Of a stretch of DNA of 64,000 nucleotides, positions 8,316-17,022 are shown piece by piece. The stretch's first letter is position 1, and each line of letters starts with the position of its first letter. The notes beneath the pieces are model-generated. The model searched no databases and was not told the origin of the DNA. It was given only the letters and a program-made list of their open reading frames with translations. Origin of the DNA: Haloarcula marina (GTDB lineage Archaea; Halobacteriota; Halobacteria; Halobacteriales; Haloarculaceae); NCBI RefSeq assembly GCF_024218775.1, contig NZ_CP100404.1, positions 1,922,001-1,986,000 of the forward strand, read 5' to 3'. Position numbers and translations under genes: made by a program.

Positions 8316-8521
8316 AGGTAGACGGCGACGGCCGTCAGGAACCAGATGACGGCGCCGACCCGGACCGCAAAGAGCGCGCGACTCGTCCACGTGGGCAGCG
8401 ACACCCCGAACGACGCGAGGACGACGATGGGCGACCCGACGAGGATGGTCGTCACGAAGGTGACCTGCATCACCCATCCGAAGTCCACGCCCTCGGGGTC
8501 CGTCTGCTCTACTGCTGGCAC
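8294..8521 (-). CDS. Small two-TM membrane protein, DUF5822-like
   Basis: Conserved haloarchaeal small membrane protein of 75 residues starting at GTG 8521. The sequence has a short acidic head (TDPEGVDFGWVMQ), a first hydrophobic segment (about residues 19-40, TFVTTILVGSPIVVLASFGV), a LPTW turn and a second segment (about 51-70, VGAVIWFLTAVAVYLYAR) with a basic tail. I associate this pattern with DUF5822; function unknown. Convergent to and overlapping the HAD hydrolase by 22 bases, divergent from the next small gene by 88 bases. Confidence 0.75.
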   Translation of the reverse strand: MPAVEQTDPEGVDFGWVMQVTFVTTILVGSPIVVLASFGVSLPTWTSRALFAVRVGAVIWFLTAVAVYLYARYRR

Positions 8522-8609
8522 GAGCGAGCGTTTCCGAGCGACGGACAAGCGACTTCCGGTTCGCCGCCGACCAGACCTTATTTGCGAGAGTAGCGAAAAT
8601 CGACGCTCG

Positions 8610-8816
8610 ATGACCACAGAGGACGAACTGCCGGAGATTCCGGTCGTCTGCACGGCCTGCGAGACACGCACGCGCGTGGCGTTTGCGGACGTGGAGGCCG
8701 CCGTCGAGCGACACAACGAGCAGTTACACGACGGGGAATCGGTCGCGGAGGTCGACCCCGAAGTACTCGAACAGTTGGTCGACCGCGTGGGCCGGGACCT
8801 CGGGTTGCTGGAGTGA
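8610..8816 (+). CDS. Conserved small haloarchaeal protein with CxxC
   Basis: A 68-residue acidic protein starting at ATG 8610 (MTTEDELPEIPVVCTACETR). The VVCTACETRTRV segment carries one CxxC pair at residues 14-17; the remainder is helical and charged (ADVEAAVERHNEQLH ... VLEQLVDRVGRDLG). A single CxxC could bind metal as a dimer, but this is inference. Its TGA stop overlaps the GTG start of the following GNAT gene by four bases, so the two are translationally coupled. Function unknown; A/T element ACCTTATTTGC at about 8575-8585 would be the TATA box. Confidence 0.75.
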   Translation: MTTEDELPEIPVVCTACETRTRVAFADVEAAVERHNEQLHDGESVAEVDPEVLEQLVDRVGRDLGLLE

Positions 8817-9307
8817 GCGACGCGACGGTCCGACCGTACGGACAGGCCGACGCCGACGCACTCTGGGAGTGTAAGCAGGCCTTCGAACTCGGCCTCGGAA
8901 CGGGGACCGGCGACGACGAGAAGGCCGCGGCCTACCGGGAGAAACTGGACGGCGACTACCGGGCGTCCTACTTCGCGTGGGTCGACCGGTGCGTCGCGGC
9001 GGACGAGCGAACCGTTCAGTTGGCGGAACGGGGCGACGAGGTGGTCGGCTACGTCTTCGTCCTGCCGGAGTCGATGGCCCACGTCTGGGACGCGGCGGTG
9101 CTGAACGAACTGTACGTCGCCCCGGACCATCGCGGGACGGGCGTGGCCGACGCGCTACTCGACGCGGCGCTGTCGGCGGCCCGCGAGCAATCGCTCCCGC
9201 TGGACCGACTCGTCTTGGACGTGGACCCGGACAACGAACGAGCGCGGGCGTTCTACGACCGCTGGGGGTTCGAACCGTGGGGCGAGATGGTCGCTCGCTC
9301 CCTGTGA
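8813..9307 (+). CDS. GNAT-family N-acetyltransferase
   Basis: Acetyl-CoA-dependent acyltransferase, 164 residues from GTG 8813. The acetyl-CoA loop (motif A) is visible as LNELYVAPDHRGTGVADALLD, with the R-G-x-G-x-A pyrophosphate-binding pattern; LVLDVDPDNERARAFYDRWG is the standard motif B with N-x-x-A-xxFY and GFE. The acceptor substrate cannot be read from sequence. It overlaps the preceding small CxxC gene by four bases and stands 40 bases before panB. Confidence 0.9.
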   Translation: MSDATVRPYGQADADALWECKQAFELGLGTGTGDDEKAAAYREKLDGDYRASYFAWVDRCVAADERTVQLAERGDEVVGYVFVLPESMAHVWDAAVLNELYVAPDHRGTGVADALLDAALSAAREQSLPLDRLVLDVDPDNERARAFYDRWGFEPWGEMVARSL

Positions 9308-9347
9308 GACCCGAACACGTAATACGACGGCGCGCCCGGCCACGCAC

Positions 9348-10157
9348 ATGACCACCGTCCGGGACCTGCAGGCGATGGCGGGCGAGGAACCGATTACGAT
9401 GCTAACTGCCTACGACGCGGTGATGGCGGGTATCGCCGAGTCCGCGGGCATCGACGTACTCCTCGTCGGCGACAGCATGGGCAACGCCGTCCTCGGGCAC
9501 GACGATACGCTCCCGGTCACCGTCGACGAGACGGCCTCCCACGTCGGGGCCGTCGCGCGCGGGACGGACGAGGCGCTGGTCGTCGCCGATATGCCGTTCC
9601 TCTCTTTTGGCGCCGACGAGGGGCAGAGCGTCGAGAACTGCGGCCGAATGCTCAAAGAGGAGGGCGCGAACGCGGTGAAACTGGAGTCCGGGCCGCACAC
9701 CGTCGAGTTGACCGAAAAACTGGCGCACCTCGGGATTCCGGTGATGGCACACCTCGGCCTGACGCCCCAGAGCGTGAACCAGACGGGGTACACTCAGCAG
9801 GCGGGCGACCGCGAGGAAGCCGAAGAGATTCTCGAACTCGCGACGGCCCACGAGGAGGCTGGCGCGTTCGCCCTCGTCTTAGAACACGTCCCGGCGAACC
9901 TCGCCGCGCAGGTCACCGACGCCATCGACATCCCGACCATCGGCATCGGCGCTGGTGGCGAGTGCGACGGACAGGTCCTCGTGTTCACCGACGTCGTCGG
10001 ACTGGCCGAGTCGAGTCCGCCATTCGCCAAGCAGTTCGGGGACGCCCGCGAGGAGATGCGCGACGCCATCGGCGAGTACGTCGAGGCGGTCGAATCCGGT
10101 TCTTTCCCCGGCGAGGAACACGCCAGCACGAACGAGGAACTGGACGACCTGTACTGA
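9348..10157 (+). CDS. panB: 3-methyl-2-oxobutanoate hydroxymethyltransferase
   Basis: Ketopantoate hydroxymethyltransferase, transferring a hydroxymethyl group from methylene-tetrahydro(methano)pterin to 2-oxoisovalerate in coenzyme A synthesis. The 269-residue TIM barrel shows metal ligands in LLVGDSMGNAVLGHDDTLPV and VVADMPFLSFG, a KLE motif in NAVKLESG, and HLGLTPQSVNQTGY, plus catalytic Glu in ALVLEHVPANLA. The C-terminal tail VLVFTDVVGLAESSPPFAKQ is typical. Start ATG 9348 gives the standard MTTVRDLQ-type N-terminus. Monocistronic between the GNAT gene and bioB. Confidence 0.95.
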   Translation: MTTVRDLQAMAGEEPITMLTAYDAVMAGIAESAGIDVLLVGDSMGNAVLGHDDTLPVTVDETASHVGAVARGTDEALVVADMPFLSFGADEGQSVENCGRMLKEEGANAVKLESGPHTVELTEKLAHLGIPVMAHLGLTPQSVNQTGYTQQAGDREEAEEILELATAHEEAGAFALVLEHVPANLAAQVTDAIDIPTIGIGAGGECDGQVLVFTDVVGLAESSPPFAKQFGDAREEMRDAIGEYVEAVESGSFPGEEHASTNEELDDLY

Positions 10158-10214
10158 CCGAGAGACCCCTCGGTCACCCGAAGTTTTATTCACTCGTCAA
10201 CTGACGTTGGGAGT

Positions 10215-11330
10215 GTGGTTTACGAGACGGGCAACCGAACGGTAGACGACGCCGTAGCGCGCGTATTGGACGGGGAGCGACTCGACCGCAGGGACGGTCT
10301 GGCGCTCGTCGCGCAACCGGTCGAGGACCTGGCGGCGGGCGCGGACTACGTGCGAACGCGCCTCGGCGACCGGACCGTCGACGCGTGCTCCATCGTGAAC
10401 GCGAAGGCCGGGAACTGTGCTGAGGACTGCGGCTTTTGCGCCCAGTCGGTCCACTTCGACACCGGCATCGACAACTACGGGTTCCTCGGCCCGGAGAAGA
10501 TTCTGGAGGCCGCCGAGCGTGCCGAACGCGACGGGGCACAGCGCTTCGGCATCGTGCTGGCCGAGAAAGGCGTCTCGAAGGAACAGCGACCGGAAGAGTG
10601 GGAGGAGGTACTGGAGGCTATCCGCCTCGTCCGCGACGAGACGGACGTGGAAGTGGACGCCAGCCTCGGCATCCTCACCGAGGAGGAAGCGGCCATCCTC
10701 GCCGAGGAGGGCCTGAACCACTACAACCACAACATCGAGACTTCCCCCCGGTACTTCCCGGAAATCGTCCAGACCCACGACTTCGAGGACCGCGTCGCGA
10801 CGCTGGAAGTCGCGAAGGAGGCCGGGATGGACCTCTGTGCAGGGGTCATCCTCGGCATGGGCGAGACGCCGACCGACCGGGTCGAGGCGGCGATGGCCCT
10901 CCAGGACATCGGCGTCTCATCGCTCCCGGTCAACATCCTCAACCCGGTCGAAGGTACGCCGATGGCCGACCGCGGCTTTCCCGACATCACGACCGAGGAG
11001 GTCATCGAAACCATCGCGGTGTACCGCTTGCTCCACCCGGAGGCCCGCGTCCGCCTGACCGGCGGCCGCGAGGTGAACCTCGACACGGACGGGCAGGTGG
11101 CCGCACTGGAGGCGGGCGCGGACGGCATCCTCACCGGTGATTACCTCACCACTGAAGGTCAGTCACCGGCCGACGACCTCGAAATCGTCGAGCAGGCGGG
11201 CCTCGAACCGAACACGGACGCAAACGAATTCGACCCCGACGAGGTCAGAGCACGCGCGGACGAACAGAGCGACCCCGAGACGGCGGCGGGGACGGCACAG
11301 ACGAAATCAGAACTCCAATCAGACGACTAA
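10215..11330 (+). CDS. bioB: Biotin synthase
   Basis: Radical SAM enzyme inserting sulfur into dethiobiotin. The 371-residue protein carries the radical SAM triad in CAEDCGFCAQS (Cys-x3-Cys-x2-Cys), YNHNIETSPRYFPEI, and the conserved FLNPVEGTP-like LNPVEGTPMAD and RLTGGREVNL regions. A C-terminal acidic tail of about 40 residues follows the catalytic core. GTG 10215 is the chosen start; a TATA-like GTTTTATTC lies at 10180-10188. It leads the biotin cluster and is followed two bases after its stop by the BioU-like gene. Confidence 0.93.
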   Translation: MVYETGNRTVDDAVARVLDGERLDRRDGLALVAQPVEDLAAGADYVRTRLGDRTVDACSIVNAKAGNCAEDCGFCAQSVHFDTGIDNYGFLGPEKILEAAERAERDGAQRFGIVLAEKGVSKEQRPEEWEEVLEAIRLVRDETDVEVDASLGILTEEEAAILAEEGLNHYNHNIETSPRYFPEIVQTHDFEDRVATLEVAKEAGMDLCAGVILGMGETPTDRVEAAMALQDIGVSSLPVNILNPVEGTPMADRGFPDITTEEVIETIAVYRLLHPEARVRLTGGREVNLDTDGQVAALEAGADGILTGDYLTTEGQSPADDLEIVEQAGLEPNTDANEFDPDEVRARADEQSDPETAAGTAQTKSELQSDD

Positions 11331-11332
11331 CT

Positions 11333-12403
11333 ATGGACGACGTACGTTTCGCAGTACTCGGCACCGGCGGCATCGGACGACGAACGCTCGAAGTCTCGCA
11401 GTACAAGGACGGCCTGACGGCCGTGGCGGCCTGTGACCGTAACGGCGTCGCCGTCGACCACGGCGGCCTCGACGTGCCAGAACTGTTGGACGCCACGGAG
11501 GGCAACATCGCGAGCGGGCCACAGGACGGGCCGGGCGATGACCTCGCCACGGACGGCGGCGCGGCCACGGCGGGCGTCAAACAGCACGGCGACGAGGCCG
11601 GAATCGTCGCCAGCGAACAGGGCCGACCGACGGAGACGCCTATCGACGATGTGATAGCCGAGAGCGACGCCATCGACGCCGTCCTCGTCGCGCTTCCCAA
11701 CTTAGAACACGACTTTATCCCCCGCGTGGCCGAACGGTTCGCCGAGGCGGCGTACGAGGGCGTCCTCGTCGACGTGCTCAAACGCTCGCGGGTCATCGGG
11801 ATGCTGGACGACCGGGAGGCGAAACTGAAGGAGTCGGGCATCACGTTCGTCTGCGGCGCGGGCGCGACGCCCGGGTTCCTGACCGGCGCGGCCGCCCTCG
11901 CGGCCCAGTCGTTCGTCGACGTCGAGGAAGTCGAAATCTGGTGGGGCGTCGGCCTCAAGAGCGGGTACGAGGACAACCGCGGCACGGTCCGCGAGGACAT
12001 CGCCCACCTCGACGGCTACGACATCGAGACGGCCCGCGAGATGAGCGACGACGAAATCGAGGCGCTCATCGAGGAGCACGACGGCGTCTTGGAGTTCCAC
12101 GACATGGAACACGCCGACGACGTGTTGCTCGAACGCGCGGGCATCTGCGACGCCGAAGACGTCCACGTCGGCGGCGTTCTGGACGTTCGCTCCGACGAGA
12201 AACCGACGACGACCACCGTCTCGGTGACCGGGACCACCTTCGACGGGGAGACGGGGACGAACACCTTCCAACTCGGCGACGTGACGAGCATGGAGGCCAA
12301 CGTCAACGGCCCGGCGCTTGGCTATCTCAAGGCCGGGGTCCGAAACAACCGCGCGGGCCACTACGGCGTGTTCGGTCCGGCGGACCTGATGCCCGGATTC
12401 TGA
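11333..12403 (+). CDS. BioU-like NAD(P)-dependent oxidoreductase (candidate diaminopelargonate synthase)
   Basis: Rossmann-fold oxidoreductase of the saccharopine-dehydrogenase-like group, 356 residues (VLGTGGIGRRTLE at 8-20). Co-directional with bioB at a two-base gap and followed by bioF-bioD, with no standard bioA in the operon. From family knowledge, BioU in cyanobacteria has this annotation, replaces BioA, and uses one of its own lysines as amino donor in a single-turnover reaction. The Lys in GVLVDVLKRSRV (Lys150) sits just before the FVCGAGATPGFLTGAA domain junction and is my candidate. Residues 60-100 form an acidic insert (SGPQDGPGDD...). The BioU assignment is inference from family and context. 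Confidence 0.7.
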   Translation: MDDVRFAVLGTGGIGRRTLEVSQYKDGLTAVAACDRNGVAVDHGGLDVPELLDATEGNIASGPQDGPGDDLATDGGAATAGVKQHGDEAGIVASEQGRPTETPIDDVIAESDAIDAVLVALPNLEHDFIPRVAERFAEAAYEGVLVDVLKRSRVIGMLDDREAKLKESGITFVCGAGATPGFLTGAAALAAQSFVDVEEVEIWWGVGLKSGYEDNRGTVREDIAHLDGYDIETAREMSDDEIEALIEEHDGVLEFHDMEHADDVLLERAGICDAEDVHVGGVLDVRSDEKPTTTTVSVTGTTFDGETGTNTFQLGDVTSMEANVNGPALGYLKAGVRNNRAGHYGVFGPADLMPGF

Positions 12404-12436
12404 CCGCGACCCGTCGTTTCGTTTTCGGCTTGCGCG

Positions 12437-13753
12437 TTACCGATTTCCGGCGCGCTCGAACGCGTCGACGGCCTGCCGTACCTCTCGTTCTCGCACGTCA
12501 AGGGGTGGCAGGAATCGGAGCGTCCGATACCCGCAGGGGAGCGTCAGCAGTCCCTCACGGAGACAGTTCTCGACGAGTTCGTCCCGGCGGGCGGGCGTCT
12601 CGAACTCCACGGCGACCATCGCTCCGAGATTTCGCACGTCGGCACAACCGTCGACATCTGTCGCGAGGAGCGCACCCGCCAACTGGTCGCCGCGTTCGGC
12701 GGCGTTGGCCAATAGGTTCTGCGCTTCGATGATGTCGATGGTGAGCGTCCCGACCATCGAGGCGAGGATTGCGCCGGACCCCCACGTCGAGGAGAGGCGA
12801 CCGTTCTCCTCGGGGAATATCTCCTCCCGGCCGACTGTCGCGCCCACGCGGAGCGCCTTGCCGACGGCCAGTACGTCCGGTTCGATGTCGTAGTGGTCCG
12901 CGCCCCACCATTCGCCGGTCCGGCCCACGCCGGACTGAATCTCGTCGGCGACCAGCGGGATGTCGTACTCCTCGCAGACGGCCGCCACGTCGCTCATGAA
13001 GGACTGACTCGGGATTCGGTAGCCCCCCTCTCCTTGCACGGGTTCGAGGATGACGTACGCGACTTCCGCCGGGTCGACGTTGCCCGCCGGGCCGAGTTTG
13101 CGGCGTAACTGCGATGGTTCGCCGTCCGGGAAGAAGCCACAGGAACAGGTGTCGGGGTCGCAGGTCCGGTCGTCGCAGTACGGGAGCGAAGCGATGCCGG
13201 ACACCTCCGGGAAGTCCCGTCGGTGGACCGCCTTCGAGCGGTTGAGCGAGAGTGCCCCGAGCGTGCGGCCGTGGAACGCCCCCTCGAAGGTGAGGCCGTA
13301 CTTCGCGCCCTCGCGGTAGTCGTAACACACTTTGATGGCGTTCTCGACGGCCTCCGCGCCGGAGTTCGAGAGGAAGACGGTATCGTGACCGTCGGGCGCG
13401 ATGTCGACGAGACGGTGCATCAGTTCCGTTGGTCCCGGCAAATCGCCCGCGCTGGCGTAGAAGTCCTGCCCGCCGAACTTCAGCGGGTCGACCATATCGA
13501 ACTCGTCCAGACGGTCCAACAGCGCGGGGTTGTTGTAGCCAAGCGGCGCGGAGGCGACGTGGGCGGTGAAATCGAGCAGAACGTTCCCGTCGACGTCGAC
13601 GCAGTACGGGCCGACGGCGTCCTCGGTCACGTCCCAGACGAACTCGTAGACGTGCGTCGACGGGGCGGCGACTTCGTGGTGGTAGTCGGCAATCTCGCGG
13701 GCCGTTTCGCCCGGAAACGAATCTACGTCGGGCGCGGCGGTGTCCCGGTCCAT
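12437..13753 (-). CDS. Class III PLP aminotransferase (GABA/lysine-type)
   Basis: Fold-type I aminotransferase, 438 residues, of the class III (omega-aminotransferase) group. PLP site features: SNSGAEAVENAIK, TFEGAFHGRTLGALSL, PLVADEIQSGVGRTGEWWG with the pyridine-binding Asp, and Lys in VLAVGKALRVGA. An unusual cysteine cluster C-x4-C-x4-C-x-C (YCDDRTCDPDTCSCGFF) lies mid-protein. It is transcribed opposite to the biotin genes, between the BioU-like gene and bioF. It could act in lysine or 4-aminobutyrate metabolism or supply the BioA step; its location suggests, but does not prove, a biotin link. Confidence 0.75.
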   Translation of the reverse strand: MDRDTAAPDVDSFPGETAREIADYHHEVAAPSTHVYEFVWDVTEDAVGPYCVDVDGNVLLDFTAHVASAPLGYNNPALLDRLDEFDMVDPLKFGGQDFYASAGDLPGPTELMHRLVDIAPDGHDTVFLSNSGAEAVENAIKVCYDYREGAKYGLTFEGAFHGRTLGALSLNRSKAVHRRDFPEVSGIASLPYCDDRTCDPDTCSCGFFPDGEPSQLRRKLGPAGNVDPAEVAYVILEPVQGEGGYRIPSQSFMSDVAAVCEEYDIPLVADEIQSGVGRTGEWWGADHYDIEPDVLAVGKALRVGATVGREEIFPEENGRLSSTWGSGAILASMVGTLTIDIIEAQNLLANAAERGDQLAGALLATDVDGCADVRNLGAMVAVEFETPARRDELVENCLREGLLTLPCGYRTLRFLPPLDVREREVRQAVDAFERAGNR

Positions 13754-13868
13754 GCGGAGTATTCACACACGACGGTAGTAAAGGTAACCTCGCTGTCGTA
13801 TCGCTGGAACGGCGTCCGCAATCGACGCATCACCAATCGCTAAGGGGCGGCTATCCGTTGCCCCGAAC

Positions 13869-15068
13869 ATGACACACGGGTTCGACCTCGACGGTCGGCT
13901 TCGTCAGCGAGAGTCGGCGGACCTCCGGCGGGACTTGGCGGTGGCAGAGCGCGTCGGGGACCGGACGCGCTTCGCCGACGACCCGAAAGGGGGACGCATC
14001 AAGTTCGGCGGGGAGGCGGTGGTCTTCGCCGCGAACAACTATCTCGGACTGGCCGACGACGCGCGGGTCCAGCGGGCGGCCGAACTCGGCGCGCGCACGG
14101 TCGGGACGGGGGCGGGCGCCTCGCGCCTCGTCACCGGCGATACGCGGATTCACCGGGCGCTCGAACGGGATTTGGCGGCGTGTAAGGGAACCGAGCGAGC
14201 GCTGGTGTTCTCCTCGGGCTACGCCGCCAACGTCGGCACTATCGACGCGCTCTCGCCCGACGTGGTCTTCTCGGACGAACTGAACCACGCGTCGATAATC
14301 GACGGGTGTCGGGTCGGGGCGAGCGAGACGGTGGTGTACGACCACTGCGACGCCGACGACCTGCGGGCGAAGATGGCTGAACGGGCCGAAGAGGGGGCCA
14401 GCGACGAGTCGTGGCTGGTCGTCACGGACTCGGTGTTCTCGATGGACGGCGACGTGGCCCCCCTCGAACTGCTCTGTGACGCCGCCGAGGAGCACGGCGC
14501 GTGGCTGATGGTGGACGAAGCACACGCCACCGGCCTGTTCGGTGAGGGCGGCGGTATCGTCCAGCGAGAGGGGCTGAGCGACCGCGTCGACGTGCAGTTG
14601 GGGACGCTCTCGAAGGCGCTCGCCAGTCAGGGCGGCTACGTGGCTGGCGACGAGGCGCTCGTCGAACATCTGGTGAACGCCGCGCGGTCGTTCGTCTTCT
14701 CGACCGGCCTCGCCCCGCCCGCCGCCGCGGCCGCCCGCGAATCGCTCCGTATCGCTCGCGAGACGAATCAGGTCGAGCGGTTGTGGGACAACGTCGAGAC
14801 CCTCCGCGAGGGGCTGTCGGAGATGGGGTACGACGTGCTCGGCGAGACCCACGTCCTCCCGGTCCTCGTCGGTGACCGGACGGACGCGTTGGAACTGGCC
14901 GAGCGACTGCGCGCTGACGGTGTCGTCGCACCCGCGATTCGGCCGCCGACGGTTCCCGACGGCACCTCCCGAATCCGAGTCGCGCCCACGGCGACCCACA
15001 CGGCTGAGGATATCGCTCGCTGTCTCGACGCGTTCGAGACGGCGGGCGCGGAGGTGGGACTGCTGTGA
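13869..15068 (+). CDS. bioF: 8-amino-7-oxononanoate synthase
   Basis: PLP-dependent alpha-oxoamine synthase joining pimeloyl thioester and alanine to KAPA, the first committed biotin step. The 399-residue protein has the classic motifs FAANNYLGLADD, GTGAGASRLVTG, FSSGYAANVGTI, SDELNHASIIDG, WLMVDEAHATGLFGE and the PLP Lys in LGTLSKALASQGGYVAG. The start ATG 13869 gives MTHGFDLDGRL. The TGA stop overlaps the GTG of bioD by four bases. Glycine C-acetyltransferase is the nearest alternative, excluded by context. Confidence 0.92.
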   Translation: MTHGFDLDGRLRQRESADLRRDLAVAERVGDRTRFADDPKGGRIKFGGEAVVFAANNYLGLADDARVQRAAELGARTVGTGAGASRLVTGDTRIHRALERDLAACKGTERALVFSSGYAANVGTIDALSPDVVFSDELNHASIIDGCRVGASETVVYDHCDADDLRAKMAERAEEGASDESWLVVTDSVFSMDGDVAPLELLCDAAEEHGAWLMVDEAHATGLFGEGGGIVQREGLSDRVDVQLGTLSKALASQGGYVAGDEALVEHLVNAARSFVFSTGLAPPAAAAARESLRIARETNQVERLWDNVETLREGLSEMGYDVLGETHVLPVLVGDRTDALELAERLRADGVVAPAIRPPTVPDGTSRIRVAPTATHTAEDIARCLDAFETAGAEVGLL

Positions 15069-15745
15069 CGACGACGGTGAACGACGGTCTGTTCGTCGTC
15101 GGAACCGGAACCGGGGTCGGCAAAACCGTCGTCACGGCGGGATTGACGGGATGGCTGCGCGCTCGCGGACGCGACGCCATCGCGGTCAAACCCTGTCAGA
15201 CCGGCTATCCGCCCGACGACGACGCCGGGTTCGTCGCCGAGGCCTGCGGGACGGAGTCGGCGGCGACCTGCCTGCGGCGACTCGAACCGGCGCTCGCGCC
15301 CGCCGTGGCCGCCGACGTGGCGGATGCCGACCTCGCCTACGACGAGATACTGTCCGGCGTCGAGGACGCCATCGGCCGCCACGATGTCGGGGTGGTCGAG
15401 GGAATCGGCGGCCTCCGGGTCCCGCTGGCCGACGGCCGAGAGGTCGTCGACCTCGTCGCGGACCTCGGTTTCCCGACGGTGGTCGTCGCTCGGTCCGGGT
15501 TGGGGACGTTGAACCACACCGGCATGACCGTCGACGCCCTCGAACGGCGGGACGTTCCCATCTGCGGCGTCGTCCTGAACGAGTACGAGGGCGCGACGAC
15601 GGCCGAGCGCACGAACCCTGCGGTCATCGAGTCGATGACCGGTTGCCCGGTCTGGACGATGCCGCCGCTGGACCTGACCGACCCGGCGGCGGCGATTACG
15701 GGCGTCCAGTCGCACCTCCCCGAAGACATCGTCGCCACTGGCTGA
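15065..15745 (+). CDS. bioD: Dethiobiotin synthase
   Basis: ATP-dependent ligase closing the ureido ring of dethiobiotin from 7,8-diaminopelargonate and CO2. The 226-residue protein opens with the P-loop VVGTGTGVGKTVVTAGL; AVKPCQTGYPPDDD supplies the Lys and Thr that bind diamine, and VGVVEGIGGLRVPLADG is the Mg/carbamate region with Glu-Gly-x-Gly-Gly. GTG start at 15065 overlaps bioF. It closes the bioB-bioU-like / bioF-bioD pathway set in this window. Confidence 0.93.
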   Translation: MTTTVNDGLFVVGTGTGVGKTVVTAGLTGWLRARGRDAIAVKPCQTGYPPDDDAGFVAEACGTESAATCLRRLEPALAPAVAADVADADLAYDEILSGVEDAIGRHDVGVVEGIGGLRVPLADGREVVDLVADLGFPTVVVARSGLGTLNHTGMTVDALERRDVPICGVVLNEYEGATTAERTNPAVIESMTGCPVWTMPPLDLTDPAAAITGVQSHLPEDIVATG

Positions 15746-15804
15746 GCGTGTTGGGGACAAAGGGGTCGAATCGGGGAGGGGATTCCCCGAGCGTGTGACA
15801 CTAC

Positions 15805-15820
15805 GGAGCCTCTCGGCTCC
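15805..15820 (+). terminator. GC hairpin downstream of bioD
   Basis: GGAGCC-TCTC-GGCTCC forms a perfect 6-bp stem with a tetraloop 60 bases after the bioD stop. No long T run follows on the plus strand, so its role as terminator or mRNA 3'-end structure is only a suggestion. Confidence 0.35.
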
Positions 15821-15845
15821 ACTTTCACTAACGGCGTCAGACAAT

Positions 15846-15851
15846 AAAAAA
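15846..15851 (-). terminator. Oligo-T terminator of the acetate-CoA ligase operon
   Basis: Six T residues on the minus strand (GCTTTTTTATTG) about 95 bases downstream of the DRTGG-protein stop. Archaeal transcription usually ends at such T tracts without a hairpin. Confidence 0.5.
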
Positions 15852-15945
15852 GCACGAGGTGCGTTTCGTCTGGAGATTTCGATAATTAGCGCCCGAAACG
15901 CCTAGAAACAGGCAACCAAACCGCAAGCGAAACCGGGCTTATTCG

Positions 15946-17022
15946 TCAGTCGTCCAACCCGAGCAGGGAGTCGAGGTCAACGCCGTCGTCGAGCAAGTCC
16001 TGCATCCGCTCGACGGTCCCGGCATCCCGCGTGCGCCCCGAGCGAAGCACGTCTTCCACCCTGTCGATGGTCGTCCGCGTGTCCGATTGGACCAAGAGGA
16101 TGGGGACGTTCTCATCTTCCGCACGGCCGAGGACGGCGCTCGCCGGGCGGTAGCCGCCGGTCAGCAGGAGCACCTTGATACCGCTCGCTTCGAGCGCGGC
16201 GGTCTGGACCTCCGAGCGGTCACCGCCGCTAATCATCACGGCGTCACGGGTGCGGCGGAACTGGTCCAGCGCGCTGTTGCCGCCCATCGCCCCGACGGTG
16301 AACCGTTCGACGTGCACGTCCGTCGACGCGTCCGCGGTCAGCACGTCCGCGCCGAGGCTCCGCGCGAGGTCCGCGACAGTGATGCCCGCGAGGGATTGGA
16401 CGCGCGGAAGCGCCCCGAACACCGGCACGCCGCGTCCTTCGAGGAAGGGGAGCACATCGTCGGTCAGTTCCTCCATCGCGGCGTCGGTGACGCCGTTGAA
16501 CAGCACCCCAGCGAGACGGTCCCCGAGCGACCGGGCCGCGGCGAGGACTTCGTCGGCGTCCCCCGCCGTCGCGTACCCGCAGACGAGGAGGACGCGCGCG
16601 TCCAGCGCGTCGGCGATGTCGGCGTCCGTGAGGTCGACGATACCACCGGTCTCCAGCCTGTCGCTCCCCTCGACGACCATCAGGTCTTTGCCCTCCGAGA
16701 GGGCCTGGAAGTTGTCGACGACGCGCCCGCGGAGTTCGTCGGGGTCCTCGCGGCCGCGGATGGCCTCTTGGACGAACGTCGGCGAGTAGACGATGGGTTC
16801 CATCTCGTGGACTTCGGCGTCCAATCCGAGCAGTTCACGAGCCAGCATAGGGTCCTCGTCGCGGGTCTTGCCGACCGCGCTCTGGAGGCGGGTCCCCTTC
16901 GGCTTCATGTAGCCGACCTCGTGACCGGCGTCTTGGGCCGACTTCGCCAGCGCGAGGGTGATTGCCGTCTTGCCGATACCTTCCTGAGTCGAGGTGACGA
17001 GTAGCGTGTTTGAGTCGGTCAT
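15946..17022 (-). CDS. P-loop / DRTGG-domain phosphotransacetylase-like protein
   Basis: 358-residue protein with an N-terminal dethiobiotin-synthetase-like P-loop domain (LLVTSTQEGIGKTAITLALA, about residues 7-26; VVEGSDRLETGG) and a C-terminal DRTGG domain (VERFTVGAMGGNSALDQF; KVLLLTGGYRP). This arrangement is the N-terminal regulatory half of large bacterial phosphotransacetylases, without the catalytic acetyl-transfer domain. Its ATG overlaps the stop of the ADP-forming acetate-CoA ligase by four bases, a pairing I know from other haloarchaea. A sensory or allosteric role in acetate/acetyl-CoA balance is inferred; enzymatic activity is not established. Confidence 0.8.
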   Translation of the reverse strand: MTDSNTLLVTSTQEGIGKTAITLALAKSAQDAGHEVGYMKPKGTRLQSAVGKTRDEDPMLARELLGLDAEVHEMEPIVYSPTFVQEAIRGREDPDELRGRVVDNFQALSEGKDLMVVEGSDRLETGGIVDLTDADIADALDARVLLVCGYATAGDADEVLAAARSLGDRLAGVLFNGVTDAAMEELTDDVLPFLEGRGVPVFGALPRVQSLAGITVADLARSLGADVLTADASTDVHVERFTVGAMGGNSALDQFRRTRDAVMISGGDRSEVQTAALEASGIKVLLLTGGYRPASAVLGRAEDENVPILLVQSDTRTTIDRVEDVLRSGRTRDAGTVERMQDLLDDGVDLDSLLGLDD

